Assembly (NCBI GenBank): GCA_963970005.1
Contig: CAXAMN010023662.1
Span: forward strand, 826,958 to 890,957
Direction of reading: 5' to 3'
Length of the DNA: 64,000 nt
Origin: Durusdinium trenchii
Taxonomy: Eukaryota > Sar > Dinophyceae > Suessiales > Symbiodiniaceae
In this document: positions 23,871 to 36,527 of the stretch, in pieces
Layout of the letters: every line of letters begins with the position of its first letter
Position numbering within the stretch: position 1 is the first letter of the stretch
Made by a program: the position numbers and the translations under genes
Notes under the pieces: generated by a model
Databases searched by the model: none
Seen by the model: the letters and a program-made list of their open reading frames with translations, nothing else
What the model was told of the DNA's origin: nothing

Positions 23871-24474
23871 TCATTTTCTGGTCGAGAGTGGTAGGGACTA
23901 GGGAGGGCTCCAGCATTGTTTCAAGAATTGACTCCTTCCACTCTCATCGATCTGACCAAAGGACTGACTAACAAAAGGCACATAAGTCCCCTTTGTATCA
24001 AAAAGACCTGTCCAGACACGGAACCAATGAGCGCAATAAGTCTGACGCATCTGGCACACAACAAATGGCTATCTTTGCCCCATACAAATAGCAGCATTTG
24101 CGTATCGGCAAGTCGCTATTTGTGAGCTACTTGTTGGTATGGAGCAGGATTCTAGACTCTTGGCCCCCTGTCATTCACAGCCTGACAGCTCCTCTTTCTG
24201 CTTCGATGCATTGTTGGCTTCAAGTGGCAAAAGAGTCAGGCCGTTAGGTCTAGCTCCTCCTTGGTCTGCCACAAGAAGTATGAGTTATGTTTCTCTCCAC
24301 CCAGCTCGCTGAAATAGATAATTGCTCCTTCAGCATAAGCCAGCAAAACGATACGTATGATCTCCAATGATCTTATCTGCGGAGGGGTTAAAACTTGGAG
24401 GGTCCATCAGGTAGCTTGACCTTCCAGGTAGGTCAACGAAGGTATCCTGGTGCCATGACCCACAGCCATCTGAT

Positions 24475-27400
24475 CTACCTCGTTTGCCCGGTTTGCTCAG
24501 CCTTACTCTCACTTGCGCTCAGAGGTCCCTGCAGTAGGTAGATCGTGCAGCCACAGCTCACCAGGAGGGCGGAGAGCAAGGTCTGTGTATTCGCCATGGA
24601 TCCAACCAGGGGCGAAACGCACACCTTGAACACCAGGTTGGATAAAAGTAATGAGAGCGGAAGTTGAAGCAAAATGCACCGGAAAACACGATGTGCTTGC
24701 TACTTTGTTTGCACCAAATTTATCCAACATTCATCTCCCAAGAGCACCTGTTAAAAGAAAAATCGGGCGGACTAGATGAAGAAACGTTTAATTTGCTTCG
24801 GATGCGAAAACACCTTTTTCGTGCAAAGCTCGTAACACTAGCGCAAGAACAGAAGGAAGAAGTGCCATGATCTTCCAAATGTTTTCCACCTGTTTGTCCT
24901 TTCAATTATCGTCTCCCCACCTTCGGCAAAGCAATTGACAAAATCAAAAAACAAAAAGTATCCCACCAGGTGGCCAGGATGGGTCCCCGCAAGGAGGCTG
25001 CAACATTCTTCTGAACTGCATCGGCATACTTGAGAATCCTTGAGACTGTTAGCCCGGCGACTGCTTGCAGTAAGATGGTGAAGACGGTGTGGCGAGTGAA
25101 GCCGTAGAAGTAGCCTCGATGATACCTCTGCTTCTTGGTGGTGGGAAGACTGGCCACTGGCCACAAATGGCTTTGCATACAGCCAACATTCTTTGGATCT
25201 TCCTCATAGTGGAGATATGTTCAACAGCCAGCAGACTTGGCCATCTTTTACCGTCTGATCAGTAGCTAAGCCGATCTGAAACAATGTGATACTGTAACGG
25301 CTTTCGCCGCCTCTGGCTTTGGAATCGGCATCCAACTGTTCGTCATCAACTTATGTCCTGCTCACAAGGACCTAGGACCGCCAAGGCAGCCAAGGCACAC
25401 TGAATGTACTCGGCCTGAAAAGACCATGGTCGCTAGGGTGAAGAAGATGCATGCAGAATACCTGAACCAGCAAGGAAACTTGACTGCGAAAAGGCGACAC
25501 CGAGAGATAAATTCATGGGATCGGCTCTGAAGAAAACGTGTTTCTTCGCAGGGAGCTGTCTGAATCTGTCTGATGTCTTCCTCACAGATCCGAAAAAGGA
25601 TATAATTAACGAAAGGAAACATGCACTCTGTAAGGCCCAAAGTTTGGAGCCTTTTCATTCTTCACCTCCCTTGTTGAGATCTGTTGAGATACATGGGGTT
25701 ATCTTCAAGCAGCTAAAGGCCTTCGCCTGAACAGTAAACGGGGTGGAGATTTGATTTCCAGGCTTCCAACATCATCAAATATGCGCAGGAGGACACACTG
25801 CTGTTGTGTTACAACATATCTGCTGTTGTGTTGTATCTACTGCACCATTGCAGGACTGGTGGGCCGGATTGAGGATGTATTCTTTGTCGATGAGATTCAC
25901 GGCCTGGGTCCGTGTTCACGGGTCATTCTTGCCAAAACGCCAGAATGAATAAGTGCGCCATCAAAGGATGGTTTCAACCTCGACTTAAAAAACCAGTGAG
26001 GCATTCTCCACAAACCAAGGCCCGGCGACGGGAAGTCCCTCTAGCCGGCTCGGGTCTGAGCTGCGAGCAAAAGGTCCCAGCGGGTTTATCCACTCGACGC
26101 CAAGAAACAGAAGGGCATTTTGCAGATTGATGTTGGCAGAGTGATGCTGCTTCAGGCCAAACTCATTGATGACCGAAGCCAGGGCATTGCATGCGGTCAT
26201 GGACAGGACAAGAAACGGGGCCCAAGAGAACTTTGAGAAGGTCAAGATTTGAACTTGGTTCAGCCAAAGGCCGGCTAGCACAATGGCAACGCCTCAAAAA
26301 GTGCAGGTCAGGGCTGGGGGTGCAGGTCAGGGCAGTCACTAACCAGTTGGATGGTGATAGAAGTACCATGTTAAATATGGAAGCTTCAAGCTCGTCATAA
26401 GCTAAGCTGGGCAAAGCATGGTAACACTAGTTTTGACAGCATACAAAAACCCTGTAACTCGTGCAGTGGATCAAACAAAAAAGACCCGTCAGGTATGCCT
26501 CCAACACGCGAGAGACCAAGGGGTCTGCCAAAAAGAAGTCGCCAGAACAGGGCTGTCCAAAGAATGATTGTATCACCTTCGATGGACAGCAAAACAACTG
26601 CAACAACTGCATGAGTCTGGCCTTGCACTTGTGACGGTGACAACCCAAAACACCATGTCAAAGGGCGGACAACCCAAAACATGAAACGATTCGTCACTTA
26701 GTAAGAGAATGCACCGTGCCAGAAGATTCAGCATCAGCCAGCAATCCCAAGTGGTGGGCATCATGATCATGGTCATGGAGACATGCGCGACGTGCGCATT
26801 GATGACATAAAGGGGCCAAACTATTAAAAATCTCTTGAAAAACATCCAAGCCCACGCAGAACTCCAAACGTTGACAGGTCGTTGCTCCCAATGGCCCACC
26901 AGACCTACAGCAGCTTTGGAACACGACCGGTCCGAGCTTTCGAGTGCTGAAAAAGCGGTGTCGATCAAGGCAACTGCTGCCAATTCATCCGAGGAGCCAA
27001 GAGGTTGTTCAAAGTGAAAAGGGCAGCCGAGCTGCCAAGCCATTTCACATCCTTGGGCTATAAAAGACGGATCAAGAAATTCTGCAAGGCAAAAGTCCTT
27101 TTGCGGGAGTTATTCATCGAACAGGAGTTTAGATGGAGTGGTTTACTTGCAGTTTCAACTCAATCAGTGATAAGAACTCCCTGGAGCCTCTGTTGGACAT
27201 CTGAGGCGAAACTCCATGACATTCAAATGAACATCCAGTTGCATGAAAATATCCTAATAAGCAGTAAGTCTCATAGAAATGATGCATCGAGCTGCTAGCT
27301 TGTTCCTTCCATTGAAACACAATGGTAAAATGCACGCATGCCAGGCAAAGGGACAAACATCAAAAAAGCAAAACACAAATCAAGCCAACTGATTCTTTCT

Positions 27401-28325
27401 AACAACGTGCAATTTGTCCCGTGAAAACAGACTTTGCTTGGCAGGACGACGGGTTGTCGCATCCGTCCAACTTTTCACATCCGTCCGTCGAAGCCTGCCC
27501 CAAACTGTTGATGAGTGTCTGCAGCGGTGAGGCGTTCAAACTTTTCCGCTTTAATGGCCAGGCCTAGGTGGGTCCAAAACACGTCCTTGGAAGGCAGAAG
27601 GGCCGACTTGTTGGAATACCCCAAGATTGAGTAAAGAAAAGTCATGGAAGGGAGAGAAGTATTTCGCAACGTATTCAGGTCCAGGTTGAACGTGCCCCTC
27701 TATGTCCAAGTGTGGCACTTTTGGGTTCACCTAAATGAATCTTGCACTCGATCCCACGGCTAGTGCTCACAAACCTTGGGAGGAGCTTCAAAGCGGTGCT
27801 CGGACTGCTCCCTGGTGTTGTCTGTCCAAGACTCGCGCAGAATTGGCTGAAAGTCCCATGTTGTAAGGGCTCCCGAGAACAAAAACAATTGGCACGATTT
27901 CCTCTGAACAAGAAAACTGTTCCGAATCACTCTGTGGCCTCAGTGCTGTGTAGTGATGTTGCCAACCAAGAGAGAAGCTTAGCGGCTTGGCTAAGTTCTT
28001 GGACCCAAACATGTCTGGATCGAATACTACGACTACTCTTGAATGAAAGTATGCTCCCTGCCAAGCGGCACAATGACACCAGGAGCTTGATTCCTTCTGT
28101 CAGTAGCACAGCACACATTGGCTCAAAGACATAATCCTCTTCAGGTGTTTTGGCACTCATCCGAGCTTGCCGAGCTATGGAGAGGTCAATGGTGACGGAG
28201 ATCAAGACGTAAGCGGCACAAACCAGCAATGAAAATGCAAATGTGGACAGAGTGGTTGTTATAGTCTCCAGTCCACAGGCTCCAAGGCAGAGGCCAAGAA
28301 TCACCAAGCAGACCTGAGCAAACAT
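24475..28325 (-). CDS. Nucleotide-sugar transporter (UDP-galactose/CMP-sialic acid transporter family), multi-exon
   Basis: Golgi/ER antiporter family that carries nucleotide sugars into the lumen. Recognised pieces in family order: the block ending near 28.07 kb has a first membrane span (FSLLVCAAYVLISVTIDLS) followed by VFEPMCAVLLTEGIKLLVSL, the conserved first-loop/second-span signature; ALFWRLLFGRPL near 26.53 kb fits the usual K/AlFsvlllgrrLs segment; SVINEFGLKQHHSANINLQN near 26.17 kb fits the loop before the later spans; GLTVSRILKYADAVQKN near 25.0 kb is the YADN-type signature; and the last block near 24.6 kb is a final span ending in a short polar tail with stop at 24475. ATG 28325 is a plausible start, though the open frame extends further upstream. 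Exon borders were not all resolved. The sugar specificity cannot be read from the sequence. Confidence 0.75.
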
Positions 28326-28750
28326 TTCTTGGCATGACCTTCCAAAGTAGTGCAGGAATTTGCTGCTAAAATTGCCCGCCAGCGCCCCAAATTCACATCC
28401 CCAGCCACGAGCCACATGGTTTTGGAACACAAATGTATTGACTTTTAAAAAGAAATTGAGGTAGCTAGGTGGAAGATCGCTACCTTGGACCATTGCCAAG
28501 CACATACATGCTTGTGTGAGATATTTGTCAGCGTCGAAATGTAATGTTGAGACATCCTTCGCTTCGATTGGGTGATGCTCCTTCGTTTCGATTGGGAAAC
28601 CTCGCAGCAAGAGATTGGGAAGACTGATGTATCCCCTTAGCCTTAGACTGGAAACAAGGATCTTCTCTTCCCAAACCATTCCAAGGAACTGTCTCAGAGT
28701 CTGAGTGTGTCCAAGACTCAGTAATCCCACCTAATAAATTACATCCTTTC

Positions 28751-29188
28751 CTACATCATCTCCTTCTGGCCCAAGTGGCTACCGGCAGCTCGATCCAAAT
28801 GCTCCACTCCTTCGCCGGCAAATGAAGAAAAGCCATGGGAATCCGAGCCAGTGAATCCTCTCGCATCGGGCGACCTCAGTGCAGCTGCTGCTGAGAGACA
28901 AATGGAAGAAGACCTAATCTTATTTGTCTTCGTGGCGTTCTCTAATCTTGGGACGCCCCACAAGCACCCTATGTCCATCAGAAGCTGGGGCCATTCGCTT
29001 GGAGCGTGCGCATCCATGACTCCGATCCTTCTTAGGAGTCCATCTGCGAAAAAATTTTGTACAAAGGGCTGTCCTCCCAGGGTGTCCTGTTTGAAGAAGC
29101 AAGAAAAAACAACAATCAAAGCATTTCGTTCAGTGATCTGCCCAGTCACCAGCTTCAAGCATGGCTGATACTGTGCGCAGGATGCCAT
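28751..29188 (-). CDS. Unidentified coding block upstream of the sugar transporter
   Basis: A 145-codon stretch ends at a stop at 28751. It contains GQPFVQNFFADGLLRRIGVM and NALIVVFSCFFKQD. It may be the last exon of a separate gene. The plus strand is also open here (28851-29168), so the strand choice rests on the surrounding minus-strand genes. No family is recognised. Confidence 0.35.
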   Translation of the reverse strand: MASCAQYQPCLKLVTGQITERNALIVVFSCFFKQDTLGGQPFVQNFFADGLLRRIGVMDAHAPSEWPQLLMDIGCLWGVPRLENATKTNKIRSSSICLSAAAALRSPDARGFTGSDSHGFSSFAGEGVEHLDRAAGSHLGQKEMM

Positions 29189-29549
29189 CCTGATTCCGAG
29201 AAGTCTGGAGTCTTAAGGGACATAAGGGGTCTCAAAATGATGGACTCAAGAATGCGTTAAATCCTTGAAATTCCTGGTGAAGATACACACAGATCACACT
29301 CCAAAAAGGCCTAGCAAGGCAAAGCAAGCATTGTTGTGGCGTTGTTGCGGGGTCTCCCTGCTTGCGGCAAATTCAAAACAGTCCCAAACTGCTGTACACC
29401 CTTCCAAGCGTCTGTCCGTGTCTTCAGGTAAGTGTTGGTAGAGATTTGTGAGGGTACACAGGCATACAAAACCAGAAAAGGTTACCTTGACCATCACCTG
29501 TTCATGGTTAAACTTCTGGAGTTAGGTGCTGTCATTCGGCCAGAAATGA

Positions 29550-31420
29550 TTATCTAGCTTCAATATAGTAGTCTTTGGAGGTGGTGAGAAGAAAGAACTC
29601 GGGAAAATATTGGGCAGAACAACGATAAGCATCCTCTTGGTAGTGAACTTCATGGCCACAATGAAAGTCTGGCGCAGAAATCTGTAACAATGTCAAAGGA
29701 GGCTTGACGCCCAAAGTGCAGTTGAACTCCTGCAATTCCTCGTCAGCACATGAAAACATTTCGCAGAATACATATCTATATATATGTATATATTATATAT
29801 GGTCACTTTTAAGAAGCGTTCTGAGAAAAGATGTGTCTTGGAGTGTGCGGTCAGGCGTGAAAATGTCAAAGGGGTCTTCTATGAGTCGACCACAAGAAAT
29901 GTCCGGAAACTCAAACTGTGTTTAAAGCCTCAGTCTTCCAAGCATCAAGTCCTGTGAGTGCTTTGGTCATAGTCAAGATGTTTGGTCCAGCAACCTCCAA
30001 GTACACGGCGTGCTTGGCAAAGACCTGTGCCAACTGACCGAAGACTGGGAAGGCCTTGCGAGGCAAATAGAAGAAGTCAAAGAAGCCAACCTCATGGGAC
30101 AGTGGAGTGACAGTGGAGTGGCTGGGGTCTCAAATTCATGCCAGTTTGGCCAGCTTTCCGTTTGTTCAGCTGCAGTTGTCAACTGGACTCACACCTGGCA
30201 GAAAGAGTTGATGGTTTTCCCCACTAGTCCAGAAGCCACTCGAAATTCTCTGTTCTTCGGATCTGAGAAAGCAGGAAACCCTTCAAGGTGTCACAAAATG
30301 TCACAAGGGTACATCACGCATCCTTGGAGGTGAAATGATCCAAAGGCCAAGCTACCCGCAAGCCAAACAAGAGCTCGGGTAAATCCTCTGTAAGCTGCGG
30401 AAATTGCATTTGAACCTCCTCCAAGGCAGAGAAGAAGTTCTTGCGATTGAAGGTCCAGAGTTTCCAGGAACAATTGAGGAACTGGTACTTGGGATCATCA
30501 CAACGATCCCTATACCTGGCACAAGAATAGCGAAGGCAGCGACAAAGGAGGTGGGTTAGAGGATCTTGGAGCCATGCTGAAACATGGTGGATCATGGTGG
30601 ATCTAGAAGTGTCAGAACCGAAAGGACGAGCAATGCTTCCAATAATCCTTGGTCAACAACGAGTCCTTCCCGACCAATCGGTGTGTCTGATCATTCCGGG
30701 TCACCTCTGGTCACCTTACACATGGTGCTTTTCCGAGGCACTCATAGGAGGTAAACTTGTTGGACTGGAAGCGCCCCAGCTTCTCGGCTTCAAACTTCTT
30801 TGCGAAGTTGCAAGGTGACCTAAGTGCTTTTTGTTTCGTCTCACAACTTACCACGATCCAGTTCCAGGCAAAGCCAAAAGAATTGCAGGTGTTTCTGTCT
30901 TTATTGGCAGAGTCAGAAGGGAGCGTGGGAGCATGTAGCTGTTCCAGAATTGGCACGACGATTGGAGTGCACGTATCTTTGAATCAACGCTCTACACATA
31001 GTCATTGATTGGGTCCTTGCCTGGTGTAGGGCAACTGTCTTGTGAATTCATGAGAAGGCCGAACTATTTTGAATTCACGTCCAAAGCCGAAATAAACTTG
31101 AAGTCATTGAAGTCTTCCAAGCAAATCTCAGGGACAAGAGTGCATCAAAGTGCATGTAAAGGACACCAGAGATCGAGCCAATGTCCTGCGAAGCGCCACG
31201 AGTGGAGACGATTTCCAAGGCATGACCCACAGAACAAAAGGTTTATATATAGGGGATGCGTGACAGCCTGACATCCAACTGAATCTATCATTCTCACCTT
31301 CAATGTAGACCGGCTGTCGAGGGAGTGGCAGCTAACTCTCCACATCTGCAAAGTGGCCAATGCCACTTTGAAAGAAATTGAGTAGAATCGACCAACAGAT
31401 AAATGAAGTGTGCCCTCCAA
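29550..31420 (-). CDS. Unidentified multi-exon gene, possibly glycosyltransferase-like
   Basis: Several short blocks share strand and spacing: IVSTRGASQDIGSISGVLYM with HFDALL (about 31.22-31.13 kb), EICLEDFNDFKFISALD (31.1), NSFGFAWNWIV (30.87), KYQFLNCSWKLWTFNRKNFF with FSALEEVQMQFPQL (30.5-30.4), GFFDFFYLPRKAFPVFGQL with VYLEVAGPNIL (30.09-29.97) and a Cys-containing end block HCGHEVHYQEDAYRC (29.66). The GVLYMHFD and DFFYLPR...VYLEV.GP patterns recall uncharacterised algal and fungal proteins with a glycosyltransferase-like look, but this is from memory and not a firm match. A neighbouring nucleotide-sugar transporter would fit a glycosylation theme, although clustering means little in these genomes. 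Confidence 0.4.
29769..29802. repeat. AT dinucleotide-rich tract
   Basis: Imperfect TA repeat (TATATATATGTATATATTATATA) within a larger intron. Confidence 0.8.
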
Positions 31421-32444
31421 AGCAGCTGCTGATGGTAGCTCAAGCTGTATCTTCTGCTCTGACTTAACATATCTTTAATGGACCAAGGCACTGTTTTGTT
31501 GATGAACCTTGCCACGCAAAGATAAGGATCTCCTTTGCCAAGGTAAGGGCAGCTCTCGTCAAGCGGATCTCCACTTGGGTGGGCTAGGAGCCATCGAACT
31601 TCTCTGAAAAAGGCCTACAAACTGCAAACTGCAAATCACGCCTTTCTACAATCTTTGAGGACGGCGAGTTTGGACTTTTCTGAGGACATGGGTAGAATAT
31701 TGGGGGTCGGGCTGCGCTACAACAGTATTCCAAGCATTGGAGAACTGGACGGCTTCAAAATTATGGCAATGCAAATGGGGTCCAATGTGCCATCACCAAG
31801 CAAGACTTGGGCCGTCCCTGCTAGAATGGTCCCAAGTGGGCCACCAAAAAATATCGCGCCGTGCTTTTAGCTCCTGTGTCTGTGTGTGTGAACAGAAGTG
31901 AGGCCCAAAGCATGCAAAGCAAGCTAAAAATAATTAAAGGCATGCCGTGCACATATAACCTTGTGAGCAGCCAAACCTAACAAGAAGTGCAGAGGATGGC
32001 AGTGTTCTATGGCTGTTTGCGTTCTTTGTGCACTAACCAATTGACATGATGGACGTTTTTTGTGTCCATGTTATTCTCCAGCGCCAATCGTTTGTTTATG
32101 GTTTGATAATCTTTTTGGTAGGGTCCACGCTGTCTTCAGCGGAAACAAGGCCCCCGGCAGAGATCATGGTCAAGGACCAAGGAAACCGATAGTGCTTTTC
32201 AGTCGCTCACAAGTGTTCGTCAGGCCTTGTACTTTGACAGCAAGGGCCGTCTTGACTCACAAATCTCATTGGACTGGCGACAGTGAAGCAGTAGGACCAC
32301 ATTCTTCATCTGTGTTGGTGCTTCACCTGATGATAACTTGACATAAACTCCACGTCTCTACAAGCAAAAGGTGAAGAGGTTTTGGGTTTGTTACTGGCTC
32401 TAATTACCTTTCACCAGCCCCAACAATGTTGCTTGTTGATACGA

Positions 32445-35225
32445 TCAGTGACAAATCTGCACTTCATCTTCCGCTGTGTCCACCAAAGGTACTTGGAGCC
32501 TGTCTGCCCGCAGTTGCGCCAAAGCAGCACCGCGAGAGCTCTCGTCCGCAGTGCAGGTAGTTCCTTCGATCAAAGTGATAATGGCAAAGGCAATGGACAA
32601 ATAGAAGAACCTCAGCTGTGCTGCTTCACCACAGGCATCTGGCTCTGGAACCAGGTCACTCAAAAGAACAAATGGGCTTTGTCCACAGTATCCTATCACT
32701 ACTGCAACACACCAAAACGCACACAATATGTTTTTTGTGAGAACCCCTGAATCTTCACGCAGAAAGCATGTGAAACAAAATCCTAAAAATTAATCAAAAT
32801 TGTGCAAAGAAAACATTTGTGAGCAAGTCCAAAGAACATGACATTGGGGCAGCCAATTGCTACCAGCAAGAACGGTAAACGAATGGAAAGATTGATGGAG
32901 CCGAAACGGCTTTGCAGAGTGGACCATGCTGATTGGCAAGAGCTTCTGGCTGGGGATTCAGAGATTGGGATCGTTTTCTTTTGGGCCAGCTGGCTGCTGG
33001 ATGTCGCAAGGTGCCCTTTTGAGGGTAGCCCTGTCGCTGCTGCCAAGCTACTTGCGTGACTGATTGCTTCTTGCAGCTCCTGAAAAATTCGATCGCGTGG
33101 ACTTCGGCTACTACCTGCTTTCATCACACACAGTTGATCTGCACTTGTTCTTACACCTGTTCATGAGAGTGTGTATTCATGTGTATTCAGTCTGTGTTGA
33201 TGTCCCAGTGAAAAAGTCTTAGTCTCCTTCAACAGCTCATGTCATTTCTGATGAAAGCCATTGAGTTGCGTCAGTTCACATCTGATGATCGGAGGTACAA
33301 ATCCGACCAGGATCCTGTGGCCAAAAATGCCACCTTGGTCACTTGGTCTAAACGATGCAGTCACAATGTCCTTGGTGTAGTGGTTCAGGGCCGCCAGCAT
33401 TTCATTGTCGGCCAAGGATCGTGCCTGTACGGACGGCGGATGATTGAGAAGTTTTCGAGCTGATGAGTAGACATAAATGATTGTAACCCTCTTCTCCTGC
33501 CATCCACTGATTTTCTCAAATCCCTTGCCAAGTGGTGGGTGAGAAGTCAAGTATGGTCGTCTACTCTGACAATAGAGGCCCTGCCTGTGATGCTTCACTC
33601 ACTGCAGCTCGCAACACCCCAATCTCAGAGTCGAGTTGTTCCTGCAGCGGCTACTCCAATCGTCCCCCTTGCGCTAAACCCATTCACTCCTTCAAGCGCG
33701 ATGTTTGGACATGATGGGTCTCCTTCATCCTTCTTGTGGTATCAAAGGTGCTGACCAGTTCTTATGGAATTTGTTTCAAGGAAGCTGAGGGGGACACTTT
33801 CTTTGACAAAAATCACTCAGAAGCTCGGGGCTCGTCAGGATAAAATGCAAAGTTGCCAACAAGTTTGTGTAAAACAAAATAGAACTGAGAGCCCGAGACC
33901 AATGAATGGAAAGGAGTAATCATTGGTAACCTGAAAGAGGAACTTGTGCAAAAATACAGTCTTCAGACTTTTGGCCTCGAATGACGAGAAATCTGCCTCT
34001 CCTCGAAGCGTTTCTGTTCCTGATCTCTTTGTATGGCCTCGTTGGGTCAACGGCGAATGGATGTGCAAGACCCAGCTGGCAGTTAAAACATCAAATACCA
34101 CCCTGCTCTTAGGCCACAACACAGGCTATAAATAGAGCGAAAGGGCATCACTTGAATGCTTCTCAAGCACAAGTCTCCCATATTCAGCGGTTCTTTTTTG
34201 CTGGTTTTGAACTGAAAAAAGGCAAACAATGTGTTTCTTGAAACGCGTGCCTCTTCATCACTGGCATGAGATGACTTGCCATTTCTCTGGGTTATCCTGC
34301 GCTGTCATCAGCGCCGCGCTTCAGCTGATCCTAAGCCCGCGCCAAGTCGCTGAAGTGATTGCGTCGTTGAATTTTGCTTTGCAAGTCGCATGATGGTTGA
34401 CAATTGTTTGCAGTGAGACGGTCTCTCCTCTCATGAACCCTTCCATGGCCATTTCTTTTTGCGAGTTGAAAGCAGGACCAACACCTCTGGGTCTCTAACA
34501 TATTTTCGCCGCGACAACTGTTCATCCCGTGCCTGGGCTACAAGCGCCACTGAAATTTCACATCATTGATCCCTGCGCTGCGTTGTTCCTCTTAAATTTC
34601 AATGATTTAAATGGTGTTTGTTAGAGAACTGAGCATCCTGCCAGCTTGTCTGCCACTTGTAGTTTCGAAGAGTCCAAGCGCTGAGACAACTTCTGGTTCC
34701 GTTCCTTCCAAGCTGCACAAAGTGCACAAAGGATCACCCATCTTGCCACGCCGTGGCACAAATTTCAACTAGCTCCTCTCGCTTCGCAACATCTGCTTGA
34801 AAGAGACGAGAAAGTTCATCAAGATCTGAACCCTGCGTTGCAATGGCCATATCATTTCGCATGCAAAAATGATCAACACATGTTCATAGGAGGCTGGGAA
34901 ATCATCACGCCTACTACGGCTTTGCGAGCAAATCTCAGCTTGGTGCCACTGCAGCAGCATCGGTCTCCATCTGATCCATGTAATTAGCACGAGATTGCAC
35001 AAAGGCCTGGCCATGAACAACTGCATCCACCAAACGCTTCTCATTTCCTGCCATGTGGGTTTGCGCGACCACGGTTCGAAAAGAAACACGTTTCAGCTCA
35101 GTTTTCTGCAGTCGCAGCATCGCCGCGCCCCTGTGGTTTTCGTGGCCAGTTCTCACGTCACGCCACGCATGAAGACACATACTTCGCTGGCTGCGGCCGT
35201 GGCTTTCACGCCGGCTGACGTGCAA
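32445..35225 (-). CDS. Traces of an unidentified membrane-protein gene
   Basis: Minus-strand blocks with coding character but no recognised family: a helical block near 35.1-34.93 kb (LQKTELKRVSFRTVVAQTHM, then EKRLVDAVVHGQAFVQSRAN), a block at 34.06-33.85 kb ending in a hydrophobic span (FPFIGLGLSVLFCF), a block at 33.52-33.24 kb (RVTIIYVYSSARKLL, ADNEMLAALNHY), one at 33.1-32.83 kb (RIFQELQEAISHASSL, then RLPFLLVAIGCPNVMFF) and one at 32.63-32.45 kb (FFYLSIAFAIITLIEG). Repeated hydrophobic segments suggest an integral membrane protein. These may belong to one or two genes. Confidence 0.3.
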
Positions 35226-35850
35226 AACTATTTGTCCCGCTTGTGATAATGCCTTTCAACAACTCCAGAGTAATGCCACGTGGTTGTCAGAATCAATGCT
35301 TTTTGGGCCCCCAAACCAGAAACCGAAATTGGAGCAAGGTGACTGGCTCCGAACATCTTTGCTGAATTCGGTGTCGGAGCCATCGTCAATGAGGACGGTG
35401 ATATGGACGCCAAATCGTCTGCTGGCTGCCAGAAGAGTGTGACGGAACCGCGAGACCTACGAAGGAACCCAACTCAGTGCCGTTTCCACCACACGCGCAT
35501 GCATGGGGACGAGTAGCAACGTCTTGAAGCCAACATGCATCATCAAACCAACAGAGAATCAAAGGATGGAAACATTGACGGCACCCGGAAATTTCTGTTG
35601 ATTCCAGTGTGGGCTGTCAGGTTGGCTTCACCTTGCCGCAGTCAGCATCGGATCTGTCTTCCTGAGTTTGAGTTCTTCGCTTTCATCTCAGAGAGGGGTG
35701 AGGCCACTCCGCCAACTCAAAATGCTCGCCTTGGCTCGATTGGAGGCACTGGGAAGTTGATCAGCTGCCATAATCCCCCATGCGCCCCGTATTTTCGGGC
35801 GCTTCCTTTGACAGGGCACAACCTGGTGAGTGCTGGACTTGTTGGTTATA

Positions 35851-35880
35851 ATAGTGTATATATATAAATATATGTATACT
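35851..35880. repeat. AT dinucleotide-rich tract
   Basis: Imperfect TA repeat. It lies where the coding strand of the window switches from minus to plus. Confidence 0.7.
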
Positions 35881-36110
35881 ATTTTTTGAGGCTATCATCA
35901 AAAAGATGAAAGATATAAATATCCTATTTTTTGAGCGCGCATGTTTCTCCAGTGAACTTTTCTGTCCTTTCTGACGGTCTGACAGCGCAGTTTCCTGTAC
36001 TCGAGAACTTTGCTGAATGATTCGTTCGTTCAAGTTGTCAAGCCACTTTTTGATAGTTTTCCTCAGCAGTTTCAGATTTCGGGCGCAATTTCCTCCGCTT
36101 TCGGTGTGCG

Positions 36111-36527
36111 ATGGCTACCGTGTTGGTGCACGCTCGGGAAATCAAGCAGCTCTTCAATGACAGTTTCCCAGATAGCGAGGAGCTGGCGGAGCAGGTTGAG
36201 AACTGGAGGAACATCATTTTGTGCTACTTGAAGGCAGAGCAGCAGCATGCTGCAAAGATCTATTTGGAGGATATGGCCAAGACGTTGGTGTATGTGCGGA
36301 TGATGATCCGAGGCAACGATGTCTCTGAGGAGCTCGACGGAGTGCAATTTTACCGAGCTCCACTCCCAGCAGGCTTCACGTTCATGAATCTTACCCCTGC
36401 AGTGCACCCGGATGAGGTGCTGATGAAGGCGGAAATAAAACAGTGTGTGAATTTCACGCTGCGCTTCAAGCGGCTTCACGCACATTGGTCTGCTTTCTTT
36501 TCATCGATGCGCCACGTCCTGCGCTAA
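36111..36527 (+). CDS. Intact 138-residue ORF of unknown function
   Basis: A single uninterrupted frame from ATG 36111 to TAA 36527, one of the few undamaged ORFs of this size in the window. The product is mostly helical and acidic-to-neutral (EIKQLFNDSFPDSEELAEQV, then YLKAEQQHAAKIYLEDMAKT) with a more varied C-terminal half (VQFYRAPLPAGFTFM). It has no signal peptide or membrane span and no motif I recognise. It lies just before the C/T-rich spacer cluster and has the same strand and GC-rich character as the coding fragments there, so it may be the first exon or first gene of that unit. The opposite strand is also open over most of it. Confidence 0.5.
   Translation: MATVLVHAREIKQLFNDSFPDSEELAEQVENWRNIILCYLKAEQQHAAKIYLEDMAKTLVYVRMMIRGNDVSEELDGVQFYRAPLPAGFTFMNLTPAVHPDEVLMKAEIKQCVNFTLRFKRLHAHWSAFFSSMRHVLR

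Noticed and set aside
28110..28135. CATTGGCTCAAAG words (also near 62484) resembling the spliced-leader end
   Set aside because: They lack the CCATTTTGGCTCAAG core, and the first lies inside a sugar-transporter exon encoding VFEPMCA.
28851..29168. Plus-strand ORF opposite the block upstream of the transporter
   Set aside because: Both strands are open; the minus strand was kept because all recognised neighbours are on it, but the choice is not proven.
31655..31870. Plus ORF and minus reading (FFGGPLGTILAGTAQVLLGD)
   Set aside because: Both look ordered, but neither matches a family I can name and no splice phase links it to the neighbouring gene, so it was left unassigned.
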